In this document: positions 8,232 to 17,700 of the stretch, piece by piece
Layout: every line of letters begins with the position of its first letter
Numbering within the stretch: position 1 is the first letter of the stretch
Source of the DNA: Amnibacterium setariae
GTDB lineage: Bacteria > Actinomycetota > Actinomycetes > Actinomycetales > Microbacteriaceae
Reading direction: 5' to 3'
Assembly: GCF_003581425.1 (NCBI RefSeq)
Contig: NZ_QXTG01000001.1
Span: forward strand, 1-64,000
Length of the DNA: 64,000 bases
Notes under the pieces: generated by a model
What the model saw: only the letters and a program-made list of their open reading frames with translations
Database searches by the model: none
What the model was told of the DNA's origin: nothing
Made by a program: the position numbers and the translations under genes

Positions 8232-9362
8232 TCAGCGCCGCGCGGCGAGGGCCTGGAGGGCGCGCCGATCGGGCTTCCCCGAGGGCAGGAGCGGGATCTC
8301 CGGCACGACGACGAGGCGACGCGGGGCCGCCGCCCGCCCCAGCCCGGCGCCGACGACCTCCCGCACCGCGGCGAGGTCGACCGGCGCGGTCGTCACGACC
8401 ACCGGCACCTCGCCCCACTCCGGGTCCGCGCCGCGCACGACGATCGCCTGCCCCAGGCCGGGGATGCCCTGCACGGCGCGCTCCACCAGGCCGAGGGACA
8501 CCTTCTCGCCGCCGGTGATCACGACGTCGTCGAGCCGACCGGTGACGGTCAGCCGCTCGCCGTCCCACTCCCCCGCGTCGCCCGTCCGGTACCAGCGGCG
8601 CCCGGGCTCCTGCAGGAAGGCGGCGGCGGTCCGGTCGGCGTCCCCGAGGTACCCCTCCGCGAGCGTCGGGCCGGACAGCTGCACCTCGCCGTCGACGACG
8701 CGCACCTCCACGCCGGCGAGGGGCGCGCCGTCGTAGACGCAGCCGCCCGCCGTCTCGGAGGCGCCGTAGGTGCGCCGGACCGCGATCCCGGTCCGCGCGG
8801 CGCGGTCCGCCAGCTCGGCCGGCAGGCGCCCGCCGCCGATGAGCACGGCGTCGAGCGCGTGCACCGCGGCGCGCACGTCCGCGTCGCCGGCCTCCACCGC
8901 CTCGACCACCCGGTGCAGCTGCGTCGGCACGAGCGCCGTGTACCGGCGCCGCTCGGGCGGGAGGGCGAGCACGGCGTCGGCGAGCGCGCGAGCGGTGAAC
9001 GGGCCCGGCGCGATGGGCACCGGCTCCGTCCCGGCGGCGACGGCCCGCACGATCACCTGGACGCCGGCGATGTAGTGGCCGGGCAGCGCGAGCACCCACT
9101 CGCCGGGCCCGCCGAGCGCGCTCTCGGTCGCCGCCGCGGAGGCGAGCAGCGCGCCGGACGACACCGCGACCGCCTTCGGCGTACCGCTCGTGCCGGAGGT
9201 GGCGACGACGACCGCGACGGGGAGCGGCACCCGGTCCGGCACCTCCGGCGGCACCGCGCCGGCCGCGAGCGGCAGCACGGCGGCACCGGTCCCGTCGAGC
9301 GCCGCCCGGATCGCGGGCACCAGCGTCTCGGGGGCGTCCGGGACGACCGCGAGCTCCCGCAT
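8232..9362 (-). CDS. menE: o-Succinylbenzoate--CoA ligase MenE
   Basis: A 376-residue adenylate-forming ligase converting OSB to OSB-CoA. The AMP-binding loop TSGTSGTPK is at residues 55-63; the hinge region GRLDDVVITGGEKV and a C-terminal LPSGKPDRRAL with the catalytic lysine are present. It is shorter than the roughly 450-residue E. coli enzyme, as is usual in actinobacteria, with the N-terminal subdomain reduced. It starts 13 nt after menB and is probably translated from the menB transcript. Confidence 0.9.
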   Translation of the reverse strand: MRELAVVPDAPETLVPAIRAALDGTGAAVLPLAAGAVPPEVPDRVPLPVAVVVATSGTSGTPKAVAVSSGALLASAAATESALGGPGEWVLALPGHYIAGVQVIVRAVAAGTEPVPIAPGPFTARALADAVLALPPERRRYTALVPTQLHRVVEAVEAGDADVRAAVHALDAVLIGGGRLPAELADRAARTGIAVRRTYGASETAGGCVYDGAPLAGVEVRVVDGEVQLSGPTLAEGYLGDADRTAAAFLQEPGRRWYRTGDAGEWDGERLTVTGRLDDVVITGGEKVSLGLVERAVQGIPGLGQAIVVRGADPEWGEVPVVVTTAPVDLAAVREVVGAGLGRAAAPRRLVVVPEIPLLPSGKPDRRALQALAARR

Positions 9363-9375
9363 CAGGCGGCGCCCA

Positions 9376-10266
<891 letters not shown>

Positions 10267-10297
10267 GCCGGTCAGGCTACGGCGGCAGGATGAGGGG

Positions 10298-11269
10298 GTG
10301 CTGCCCGACCTCGACGACCTGCTCGGCGGGCTGCGGGTGGTCGCGCTCCCGCTGCACACCCGCTTCCGCGGCATCACGGTGCGCGAGGCGGCGCTGTTCG
10401 AGGGGCCGGAGGGCTGGACCGAGTTCGCGCCGTTCGTCGAGTACGACGACGCCGAGGCCGCGCGCTGGCTCGCCGCGGCGGTCGAGTACGGCTGGTCGCC
10501 CTCCCCCGCCCTGCACCGGACCGACGTGCGGGTCAACGCGACCGTGCCCGCGCTGCCGGCCGCGGACGTGCCCGCCGTGCTCGCGCGGTTCCCGGGCTGC
10601 CGGACCGCGAAGGTGAAGGTCGCGGAGCCCGGCTCGGCGCCCGAGGACGACGTGGCCCGCGTCGCCGCCGTGCGGGAGGCGCTCGGCCCCGAGGGCCGGG
10701 TGCGGATCGACGCGAACGCCGCCTGGAACGTGGACGAGGCGGAGCACGCGCTCCGCGCGCTGGCGCCCTCCGACCTCGAGTACGTCGAGCAGCCGTGCGC
10801 GACGGTCTCGGAGCTCGCCGAGCTCCGAGACCGGATCCGCGACCTGCGCATCCCGATCGCGGCCGACGAGTCGATCCGCCGCGCTGCCGACCCGGAGCGC
10901 GCCGCCGCCGTCGTCGACGTCGTGATCGTGAAGGCGGCGCCGCTGGGAGGCGTGCGCGCCGCGCTCGCGCTGACGGAGCGGCTCGGTCGGCCCGCGGTCG
11001 TGTCCTCCGCGCTCGACACGTCGATCGGGCTCGCGATGGGGGCGCACCTCGCGGCGGCGCTGCCCGAGCTCCCCTACGACTGCGGGCTCGGCACGGCGGC
11101 CCTGCTCGCGGCCGACGTGGTCGAGGACCCGCTGCTGCCGGTCGACGGCGCGATCCCGGTGCGCCGCTCGGTCCCCTCCCCGCGCCTCCTCGACCGCTGG
11201 GCGGCCGAGCCCGAGCGCGCCGCCTGGTGGGCGGACCGCATCCGCCGGGTGCACGCGCTGCTCGCCTGA
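10298..11269 (+). CDS. menC: o-Succinylbenzoate synthase MenC
   Basis: A 323-residue enolase-superfamily enzyme that dehydrates SHCHC to o-succinylbenzoate. All expected residues are visible: the KxK pair Lys105/Lys107, metal ligands Asp138, Glu164 and Asp190, and the second catalytic lysine Lys212. The GTG start follows AGGATGAGG closely. An ATG at 10290 is in another frame. Divergent from menB; downstream lie two palindromic repeats that may act as terminators. Confidence 0.92.
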   Translation: MLPDLDDLLGGLRVVALPLHTRFRGITVREAALFEGPEGWTEFAPFVEYDDAEAARWLAAAVEYGWSPSPALHRTDVRVNATVPALPAADVPAVLARFPGCRTAKVKVAEPGSAPEDDVARVAAVREALGPEGRVRIDANAAWNVDEAEHALRALAPSDLEYVEQPCATVSELAELRDRIRDLRIPIAADESIRRAADPERAAAVVDVVIVKAAPLGGVRAALALTERLGRPAVVSSALDTSIGLAMGAHLAAALPELPYDCGLGTAALLAADVVEDPLLPVDGAIPVRRSVPSPRLLDRWAAEPERAAWWADRIRRVHALLA

Positions 11270-11288
11270 CCCCTGCGATCGAGCGCCC

Positions 11289-11377
11289 GGAGCGATCGAG
11301 CAGGACTTCCGCGGTCGAGCAGGACTTCAGCGCCTCCCTCGTCCTGCTGGAGCGAGGAGGTCCTGCTGGATCGCTCC
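11289..11377. repeat. Nested palindromic repeat, copy 1
   Basis: An 89-bp element with outer arms 11289-11306 and 11360-11377 (18 bp, one mismatch, ending GGAGCGATC / GATCGCTCC-like). Inside, the GAGCAGGAC word recurs inverted at 11317-11325 and 11341-11348, so the element can fold as one long or two nested hairpins. It lies between the convergent ends of menC and resC. It looks like a REP/BIME-type extragenic palindrome. Confidence 0.8.
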
Positions 11378-11492
11378 GGCGCGCGCCGACCGGAGCACGA
11401 CCGCAGGGACCGGGAGCTCCAGCCGCCGGAGACGCGGTCCGGCCCCGGCGTCGTCGCTGCGGCCGGCCGTCGTGCTCGCGCGCGTGCCCCGA

Positions 11493-11581
11493 GGAGCGAT
11501 CGAGCAGGACTTCCGCGGTCGAGCAGGACCTCAGCGCCTCCCTGGTCCTGCTGGATCGAGGAGGTCCTGCTGGATCGCTCC
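11493..11581. repeat. Nested palindromic repeat, copy 2
   Basis: A second, directly repeated 89-bp copy with outer arms 11493-11510 and 11564-11581. It is nearly identical to copy 1, 204 bp away. The rest of 11270-11605 contains no supportable gene. Part of an extragenic palindrome family; could also serve as a bidirectional transcription terminator. Confidence 0.8.
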
Positions 11582-11605
11582 GGCGTGCGCCCGTGAGCGC
11601 GGCGG

Positions 11606-12601
11606 CTACTGGCCGGTGGGCAGGCCGCTGTAGGAGTGCAGGCCGTGGAAGAAGACGTTGACCACGCCGAAGTTGAACAGGATGCAGGCGTAGCCGATCA
11701 GGTTCAGCCAGGCCGAGCCGGTGCCGCGCCAACCGAGGGTCGCGCGGGCGTGGAGGTAGCCGGCGTAGACGACCCAGATGATGAACGTCCACACCTCCTT
11801 GGTGTCCCAGCCCCAGTAGCGCCCCCACGCGTGGTTCGCCCAGATCGCGCCGGCGATCAGGGTGAAGGTCCAGAGGATGAAGCCGACGACGCTGATCCGG
11901 TAGGCGAGGTTCTCGAGCCGGTCCGCGTCCGGGATCGTCGCGAGCAGGCGCAGGCGGTCGCCGCGCCCCGCACCGAGCCGCTTGCCGCGGCGGACCTGCA
12001 GCAGCTGGGCGGCCGACAGCGCGGCGGCGAGCGTGAAGAACCCGGTGCCGAGCATCGCGACGAGCACGTGCAGCACGAGCCAGTACGACTGCAGGGCCGG
12101 CGGCAGCGGCGAGACGGCGACGTGGAAGCTCACCGTCGAGATGCCGAGCAGCACGACGACGAAGCCGGAGATGACGGAGCCGAGGAAGCGCAGGTCGATG
12201 CGGGTCAGCGAGACGAGGTAGACGACGACCATGATCAGCGTCCCGGTCATCGCGAACTCGTACATGTTCGCCCACGGCACCCGCCCGGCGGCCACCCCGC
12301 GGAGCACGGCCGCCCCGAGGTGGAGCAGCACACCGACCACCAGCAGCGCGATGCCGGTCCGGGCGGCGGGGCGCCGCGTGGACGCTGCCGCTGCGGGCGG
12401 CGCGGGCGGCGCCTCGACCAGCACCGCGGTGCCGCCGGACGCGGCCTCCGTGGCCGCGGAGCCGCGGCGCACGAGGTCGACCCGCGCCTGGGACTCGGCG
12501 GAGCGGCGCGCGAGGTCGAGCGCGAACGCGATGAAGGCGAACAGGTACACCGCGATCGCGGAGATCAGCAGCAGCTCGGAGAAGGAGTCGAGCGGGTTCA
12601 C
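11606..12601 (-). CDS. resC: Cytochrome c biogenesis heme-handling protein ResC/CcsB
   Basis: A 331-residue integral membrane protein of the CcsA/ResC heme-handling family, which with ResB exports heme and ligates it to apocytochrome c. The tryptophan-rich WWD signature (WANHAWGRYWGWDTKEVW) lies near residues 253-270, and histidines in HLGAAVL, FHVAV and LHVLV segments could ligate heme. An Ala/Pro-rich loop near residue 50-80 separates the first helix from the core. Start is GTG 12601. Last gene of the res operon, 80 nt after resB. Confidence 0.9.
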   Translation of the reverse strand: MNPLDSFSELLLISAIAVYLFAFIAFALDLARRSAESQARVDLVRRGSAATEAASGGTAVLVEAPPAPPAAAASTRRPAARTGIALLVVGVLLHLGAAVLRGVAAGRVPWANMYEFAMTGTLIMVVVYLVSLTRIDLRFLGSVISGFVVVLLGISTVSFHVAVSPLPPALQSYWLVLHVLVAMLGTGFFTLAAALSAAQLLQVRRGKRLGAGRGDRLRLLATIPDADRLENLAYRISVVGFILWTFTLIAGAIWANHAWGRYWGWDTKEVWTFIIWVVYAGYLHARATLGWRGTGSAWLNLIGYACILFNFGVVNVFFHGLHSYSGLPTGQ

Positions 12602-12681
12602 GTCAGCAGCCTAGGTGTCGGTGCGGGCGGGGCCCGCGGATCGGAGGGAGCGGTCAGGCGGGACGCATCCCGCGGGGTCGT

Positions 12682-14283
12682 TCAGACGGGGGCGGGTTCG
12701 CGGGCGGCCGCGGGGAGCGCGGCGCGGTGGTCCCGCTCGAGCTCGGCGACCGCGCGGACCAGGCCGGGGTCGTCGCCGCGGGCGAGGCCCGCGTACTCGA
12801 CGAGGACCCCGTCGCCGTCCTCGCGCACCTTGATCCACATGCGGCGGCGCGGGATCAGGAGGGAGGCGATGAGGCCGATGACGGCGAGCGCGACGAACAG
12901 CGCGACGACGCCCTGCGAGGGGTCGTGGTGGATGTCGAGGGCGGCGTAGCGGGTGATGCCGTCGAGGGTGACGGTGCCGAGGCCGTCGGGCAGCGTCCGC
13001 GTCTCGCCGACCTTCAGCTGCAGCGGGTCCTTGATCCCCATGACCTGCTTCATGCCGGCCGTGTCGAGCTCGTAGACGTTCTTCGGCGTGCCCGCGTCGA
13101 GCCCGACGTCGCCCACGTACACCTGCATGGACAGCAGGCTCTGCGTCCCGACGCTCGGGAAGATGGAGACGAAGGAGCCGTCGGTGCGCTCCGCGGCGGT
13201 CGGGTAGAGGAAGCCGATCATGCCGATCTGCTTCGCCTCGTCGGTGGTGTCGGGCACCTTCACGACGCCGAGCGAGGTCATCTTCGAGTCGGTGGGCCGG
13301 AACGGGACGGTCTGCGAGAAGGCGACCGACCCGTCCGCGTTCCGCACGGTGATGTGCGGCGCGTAGCCGTTGCCGAGCAGGAAGACGCTCGTGCCCTGCA
13401 CGTCGAGCGGCGAGTTGACCTTGATCGTCGCGTCCTTCGGCGCCTGGCCGGGGACGGTCGTCGTGACGTGGGCGGTGTAGTCGAGCGGCTGCCCCAGCGC
13501 GTCGAGGTTCCGCTGCTCGTACGTGACGTCGAGCCGGTCGAGCTTCAGCGCGTACGGCGCGAGCGAGTCGTCGCCGAAGAAGCGGCCGGGGTTCAACGAG
13601 TCGTACTGGGTCTGCCCGTTCACGAACGTGTCGCCCGTGACGAGGATCTTCTGCCCGGTGTAGGTGAACCCGCCGCCGACGAAGACCGCGACGAGCACGC
13701 CGACGAGCGCGCTGTGGAACAGCAGGTTGCCCGTCTCGCGCAGGTACCCGCGTTCGGCGGAGACGCTGTCGCCGTAGCGCGCCGTGCGGTAGCGGGCGCC
13801 CTTCAGCACCCGCTCCCCCGCGTCCACCGCCTCCGCCACCGTCAGGCCGGGCAGCTGGACCGACGACGACGCGGGCAGCTTCGTGAAGCGGGAGGGCGTG
13901 CGCGGCGGCGCCTTCCGCATCGCCCGCCAGTGGTGCTTCAGGCGCGGCACGACGCAGCCGATCAACGAGATGAAGAGGAGCAGGTAGATCGCGGAGAACC
14001 AGAACGACGTGTAGACGTCGAAGCCCTGGATGGCGTCGACGACCTTCGCGAGCCCGGGGTTGTCCTGCCGGTACTGGATGACGCCGTTCGGGTCGCTCGA
14101 GTTCTGCGGGATCAGCGAGCCGGGCACCGCGGCGACGGCGAGCGCGAGCAGCAGCAGCAGGGCCGTGCGCATGCTCGTGAGCGTCCGCCATCCCCAGCGG
14201 AGCCACTCCAGCGGGCCGAGCCGCGGGTTCACGACCGCGCCGTCGTCGGCGAACCGGTCCTGGGCGTCAGAGGGCCGGGACAT
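12682..14283 (-). CDS. resB: Cytochrome c biogenesis protein ResB
   Basis: A 533-residue ResB-family protein with three N-terminal transmembrane helices (about 38-58, 90-112, 188-208), a large extracytoplasmic domain and a final helix near residue 465-485. PGSLIPQNSS after the first helix is characteristic. It partners ResC in heme delivery for cytochrome c assembly. The ATG lies within the end of ccdA (17-bp overlap), so translation is probably coupled. Confidence 0.9.
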   Translation of the reverse strand: MSRPSDAQDRFADDGAVVNPRLGPLEWLRWGWRTLTSMRTALLLLLALAVAAVPGSLIPQNSSDPNGVIQYRQDNPGLAKVVDAIQGFDVYTSFWFSAIYLLLFISLIGCVVPRLKHHWRAMRKAPPRTPSRFTKLPASSSVQLPGLTVAEAVDAGERVLKGARYRTARYGDSVSAERGYLRETGNLLFHSALVGVLVAVFVGGGFTYTGQKILVTGDTFVNGQTQYDSLNPGRFFGDDSLAPYALKLDRLDVTYEQRNLDALGQPLDYTAHVTTTVPGQAPKDATIKVNSPLDVQGTSVFLLGNGYAPHITVRNADGSVAFSQTVPFRPTDSKMTSLGVVKVPDTTDEAKQIGMIGFLYPTAAERTDGSFVSIFPSVGTQSLLSMQVYVGDVGLDAGTPKNVYELDTAGMKQVMGIKDPLQLKVGETRTLPDGLGTVTLDGITRYAALDIHHDPSQGVVALFVALAVIGLIASLLIPRRRMWIKVREDGDGVLVEYAGLARGDDPGLVRAVAELERDHRAALPAAAREPAPV

Positions 14284-14986
14284 AGCTCGCCACCGAGGAC
14301 TGGAGGGCGCCGATCGCGGCGCCCCAGACGCCCGTGATCATGAGGACGCCGATGACGACGAGGAGCGCCCCGCCCGCGAGGTTGATCGCGCGGACGTGCC
14401 GCCGGAGGGCGTTCACCGCGCCGGTCGCCCAGCCGAACCCGATCGCGATGAGCACGAACGGCAGGCCGAGCCCGAGGGAGTAGCAGACCGCGAGCGCGAT
14501 CGCCGTGCCGAGCGAGCCGGAGGAGAGTGCGAGGCCCTGGATCGTCGCGAGCATCGGCCCGAGGCACGGCGTCCAGCCGACCGCGAAGACCGCGCCGAGC
14601 ACCGGGGCGCCGACGAGGCCGGCGCGCGGGCGCCACTCCGGCGCGAACCGCTGCTGCAGCGGGCCGAGGCCGCCGATGAACACGATGCCGAGCAGGACGA
14701 CCACGACGCCGGCGATGCGGGTGATCAGGTCCTGGTACCGGACCAGGAAGGTGCCGGCCGCGCCGAAGGCGACGGAGGTGAGCACGAAGACGAGGGAGAA
14801 GCCGAGCACGAACAGCGCGGCGCCGAGCACGATCCGCGACCGCGCGCGGGCGCCGGAGCGGTCGACGCCGCCGACGTAGCCGAGGTAGCCCGGCACGAGC
14901 GGCAGCACGCAGGGCGACGCGAAGGAGAGCACCCCGGCGGCGAGCGCGACCGGCGCGAGCAGGAGCAGCCCGCCGGACGTGCTCAT
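14267..14986 (-). CDS. ccdA: Thiol-disulfide transmembrane electron carrier CcdA
   Basis: A 239-residue, six-helix DsbD/CcdA-type protein that carries reducing equivalents across the membrane to ResA. The redox cysteines are Cys26 in SFASPCVLPL and Cys141 in VGWTPCLGP. The ATG overlaps the resA stop as ATGA. In actinobacteria this protein keeps apocytochrome c cysteines reduced for heme attachment. Confidence 0.9.
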   Translation of the reverse strand: MSTSGGLLLLAPVALAAGVLSFASPCVLPLVPGYLGYVGGVDRSGARARSRIVLGAALFVLGFSLVFVLTSVAFGAAGTFLVRYQDLITRIAGVVVVLLGIVFIGGLGPLQQRFAPEWRPRAGLVGAPVLGAVFAVGWTPCLGPMLATIQGLALSSGSLGTAIALAVCYSLGLGLPFVLIAIGFGWATGAVNALRRHVRAINLAGGALLVVIGVLMITGVWGAAIGALQSSVASYVPAL

Positions 14987-15570
14987 CTCGCCGTCCCGTC
15001 GACCGCGTCCTCGATCAGCGTGTTCAGCACGGACTTGTTCGCGAGCCCGATGATGCGCGCGACCACGCGCCCGTCGCCGTCGAGCACGAGCGTCGACGGC
15101 ACCGCCTTCGGGGGCTTGCTCGCGGTGAAGGCGAGCTGCACCGCGGCGCCGCCCTCCTGGTCGACGATGCTCGGGTAGGGCGTCTTGTAGGTGCGCTCGA
15201 AGGCCGCGGCGGTGGGCGCGTCGTCGCTGACGTTCACGCCGACGAACTGCACCCCCTGCTTCGCGTAGCGCTCCGACAGCGAGTTCAGGGTCGCGGCCTC
15301 CGCGCGGCACGGCGGACAGCCGGCGTACCAGAAGTTCACGACGAGGACCTTCCCGGCGTACTGCTTCGACGCGAACGCGGACCCGTCGGTGGTCTTGCCG
15401 GAGAAGACGACCGGCGCGGTGTCCGGGTCCTTGAACTGCGAGACCGTGCCGCCGTCGGTGCCGGGGATGTACCCGGGGTCGGCGACCCCGGCCTGCGGGC
15501 CGGCTTCGGTGCAGCCGGTGAGCAGGAGGGCGGCCGCGAGCAGCGGCGCGAGGAGGCGCGTGCGGCGCAT
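14983..15570 (-). CDS. resA: Lipoprotein thioredoxin ResA/TlpA-like
   Basis: A 195-residue secreted thiol-disulfide oxidoreductase. The signal peptide ends in lipobox LLTGC with acylated Cys20, and the thioredoxin active site WYAGCPPC places Cys85 and Cys88. A cis-proline region (KAVPSTLVLDGDG) follows. It reduces apocytochrome c for heme ligation using electrons from CcdA. Start and stop codons both overlap neighbours as ATGA, showing tight operon structure. Confidence 0.9.
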   Translation of the reverse strand: MRRTRLLAPLLAAALLLTGCTEAGPQAGVADPGYIPGTDGGTVSQFKDPDTAPVVFSGKTTDGSAFASKQYAGKVLVVNFWYAGCPPCRAEAATLNSLSERYAKQGVQFVGVNVSDDAPTAAAFERTYKTPYPSIVDQEGGAAVQLAFTASKPPKAVPSTLVLDGDGRVVARIIGLANKSVLNTLIEDAVDGTAR

Positions 15571-16205
15571 CAGGTGGCTCCCTGGTCGACGGCCCCGACG
15601 AGCAGCGCGCCCGCCGGGTCCTCGTAGCCGGTCTCGACGACGCGGCCGTCGCGGATCGCGAAGGAGGTGACGGAGGAGAGCGAGCAGCGCCGGTGCCGCG
15701 GGTCGTGGGCGAGCGGGGCGCCGACCACGCTGCGGTGCACCATCCAGATCGGCAGCTGGTGGCTCACGATCACGACGTCGTGGTCGGGGTCGCCGGCGCG
15801 CAGCGCGTCCAGCACGGCGAGGCGCATCCGGTCCCGCACGGCCGTGAACGGCTCGCCCCAGGAGGGGCGGAGCGGGTTGCGGAACAGCGCGAGCTCCTGC
15901 GGGTGGCGGAGCACGCTCTCCCGCACCCGCTTGCCCGCGAAGCGGTTCGCGGCCTCGATGACGCGGTCGTCCGGCTCGATCTCGAGCCCGAACGTCTCGG
16001 CGATCGGCTGGGCCGACTGCTGGGTGCGCAGCAGCGGGGACGCGACGAGGCGTGTCACGGGCTTGTCGGCGAGCCACTCCGCGGTCCGCGCCGCCATCGC
16101 GCGACCCCGTTCCGAGAGCCGGAACTCCGGGAGTCGCTCGTAGACCACCCCGGCGGGGTTGTGCACCTCGCCGTGGCGGACGAGATGCAGGGCTCGCGCG
16201 ACCAC
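15570..16205 (-). CDS. Histidine phosphatase (phosphoglycerate-mutase family)
   Basis: A 211-residue histidine-phosphatase-fold protein: RHGE at residues 10-13 contains the phospho-accepting His11, and HQLPIWMVHRSV carries the second catalytic histidine. The substrate is unknown. It heads the res operon, an arrangement seen in several actinobacteria, but a role in cytochrome c assembly is not shown. The GTG start has TACACT (16217-16212, minus strand) 6 nt upstream, so the whole operon may begin with a leaderless mRNA. Confidence 0.82.
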   Translation of the reverse strand: MVARALHLVRHGEVHNPAGVVYERLPEFRLSERGRAMAARTAEWLADKPVTRLVASPLLRTQQSAQPIAETFGLEIEPDDRVIEAANRFAGKRVRESVLRHPQELALFRNPLRPSWGEPFTAVRDRMRLAVLDALRAGDPDHDVVIVSHQLPIWMVHRSVVGAPLAHDPRHRRCSLSSVTSFAIRDGRVVETGYEDPAGALLVGAVDQGAT

Positions 16206-16322
16206 CCCCGAAGTGTAAGGAGCCCGGCCGTGACCGTCTGCCACAAGCCGTAGAAAAACCGGATTCCTCCCGGATCGGACCGGAAACGGACCACGGAGCG
16301 GGCGCACGTAGGCTGGTGCGCC

Positions 16323-17633
16323 GTGACTGAGCGCTCCTTGATCGCCGACCTCGCCGCGCGCGAGGACGGGCCCGTGACCGTCGGCGGCTGGGTCGAGACG
16401 GTGCGCGATCAGAAGAAGGTGCAGTTCCTCGTCCTCCGCGACGAGACCGGCGCCGTGCAGCTGGTGCGGCCGCGACCGGAGGGCGACGACGAGGTCTCGC
16501 TCGCGATCTCGGGCGTCCCGCTCGGCAGCTTCGTCCGCGTCGAGGGCGCGCTGAAGCACGACGAGCGCGTGAAGCTCGGCGGCATCGAGGTCAAGGTCGA
16601 CTCGTTCGACGTCGTCGCCGCGAGCGAGCCCGAGCAGCCGATCGCCGCCGACTCCTCCATCGACAAGCGGCTCGACCACCGCTTCCTCGACCTGCGCAAC
16701 CCGGTGAACGCGCTGGTCTTCAAGGTGCAGACGACGTTCGAGCACGCCCTCCGCACCTGGTGGGTCGAGCACGGCTACATCGAGGTGCACACCCCGAAGC
16801 TGATGAACAGCCCCTCGGAGTCGCGGGCCGAGCTGTTCCAGGTGCCCTACTTCGAGACGACGGCGTACCTGGCGCAGAGCCCGCAGCACTTCAAGCAGAT
16901 GGCGCAGGCGGCCGGCTTCGGCAAGATCTTCGAGATCGCCGACGCGTTCCGCGCGGACCCCTCCTTCACCGCCCGGCACGCGACCGAGTTCACGAGCATC
17001 GACGCGGAGATCAGCTGGATCGACTCGCACGAGGACGTGATGGCGATGCACGAGGCCGTGCTCGTCGCCGGGTTCCAGGCGGTCGCGGACAAGCACGGCG
17101 AGGAGATCGAGCGCCTGCTCGGCATCACCGTCGAGGTGCCGTCCGTGCCGTTCCCGCGCATCCCGCTCGCCGACGCGCTGCGGATCGTCGCCGAGCGCGG
17201 CTACGTCGTGCCCCGCGCCGACGGCGACCTCGACCCGGAGGGCGAGCGACGCATCTCGGCGTACGTGAAGGAGGAGTTCGGCCACGACTTCGTGTTCGTG
17301 ACGGACTACGCGACCGGGATCCGGCCCTTCTACCACATGCGCGACGCCGACGACCCGGGCATCACGAAGAGCTACGACCTCGTCTACCGGGGCACCGAAA
17401 TCTCCACGGGCGCCCAGCGCGAGCACCGCATCGAGGTCCTGCTCGAGCAGGTCCGCGACAAGGGCCTCGATGCCGACGAGCTGCAGTCGTACCTCGAGTT
17501 CTTCCGCTTCGGCGTGCCGCCGCACGGCGGATTCGGCATGGGCCTCGCGCGCGTGCTGATGCTCATGCTCGAGCGCGCGAGCATCCGGGAGACGACCTAC
17601 CTCTTCCGGGGCCCGAACCGACTGCTGCCCTAG
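16323..17633 (+). CDS. aspS: Aspartyl-tRNA synthetase, archaeal type
   Basis: A 436-residue class II synthetase with an N-terminal OB-fold (about 1-110) and catalytic core. Motif 2 includes RADPSFTARHATEFTSID and motif 3 GFGMGLARVLML. It lacks the GAD insertion that makes the usual bacterial enzyme about 590 residues, so it is the archaeal/eukaryotic-type AspRS, often non-discriminating (charging both tRNA-Asp and tRNA-Asn). Whether it is depends on GatCAB, which is not in the window. GTG start; TAGGCT box at 16309-16314, 8 nt upstream. Confidence 0.88.
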   Translation: MTERSLIADLAAREDGPVTVGGWVETVRDQKKVQFLVLRDETGAVQLVRPRPEGDDEVSLAISGVPLGSFVRVEGALKHDERVKLGGIEVKVDSFDVVAASEPEQPIAADSSIDKRLDHRFLDLRNPVNALVFKVQTTFEHALRTWWVEHGYIEVHTPKLMNSPSESRAELFQVPYFETTAYLAQSPQHFKQMAQAAGFGKIFEIADAFRADPSFTARHATEFTSIDAEISWIDSHEDVMAMHEAVLVAGFQAVADKHGEEIERLLGITVEVPSVPFPRIPLADALRIVAERGYVVPRADGDLDPEGERRISAYVKEEFGHDFVFVTDYATGIRPFYHMRDADDPGITKSYDLVYRGTEISTGAQREHRIEVLLEQVRDKGLDADELQSYLEFFRFGVPPHGGFGMGLARVLMLMLERASIRETTYLFRGPNRLLP

Positions 17634-17700
17634 TCGCGTCCAGCGAGTACGCCCCTTCTGGGCACTGCCTGTCCAGGCTGCGTCCAGGAGGATGGCGCGC

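Noticed and set aside
16206-16322. T-box or other riboswitch before aspS
   Set aside because: The gap is short and the -10-like box is 8 nt from the start codon, leaving no leader for a riboswitch.
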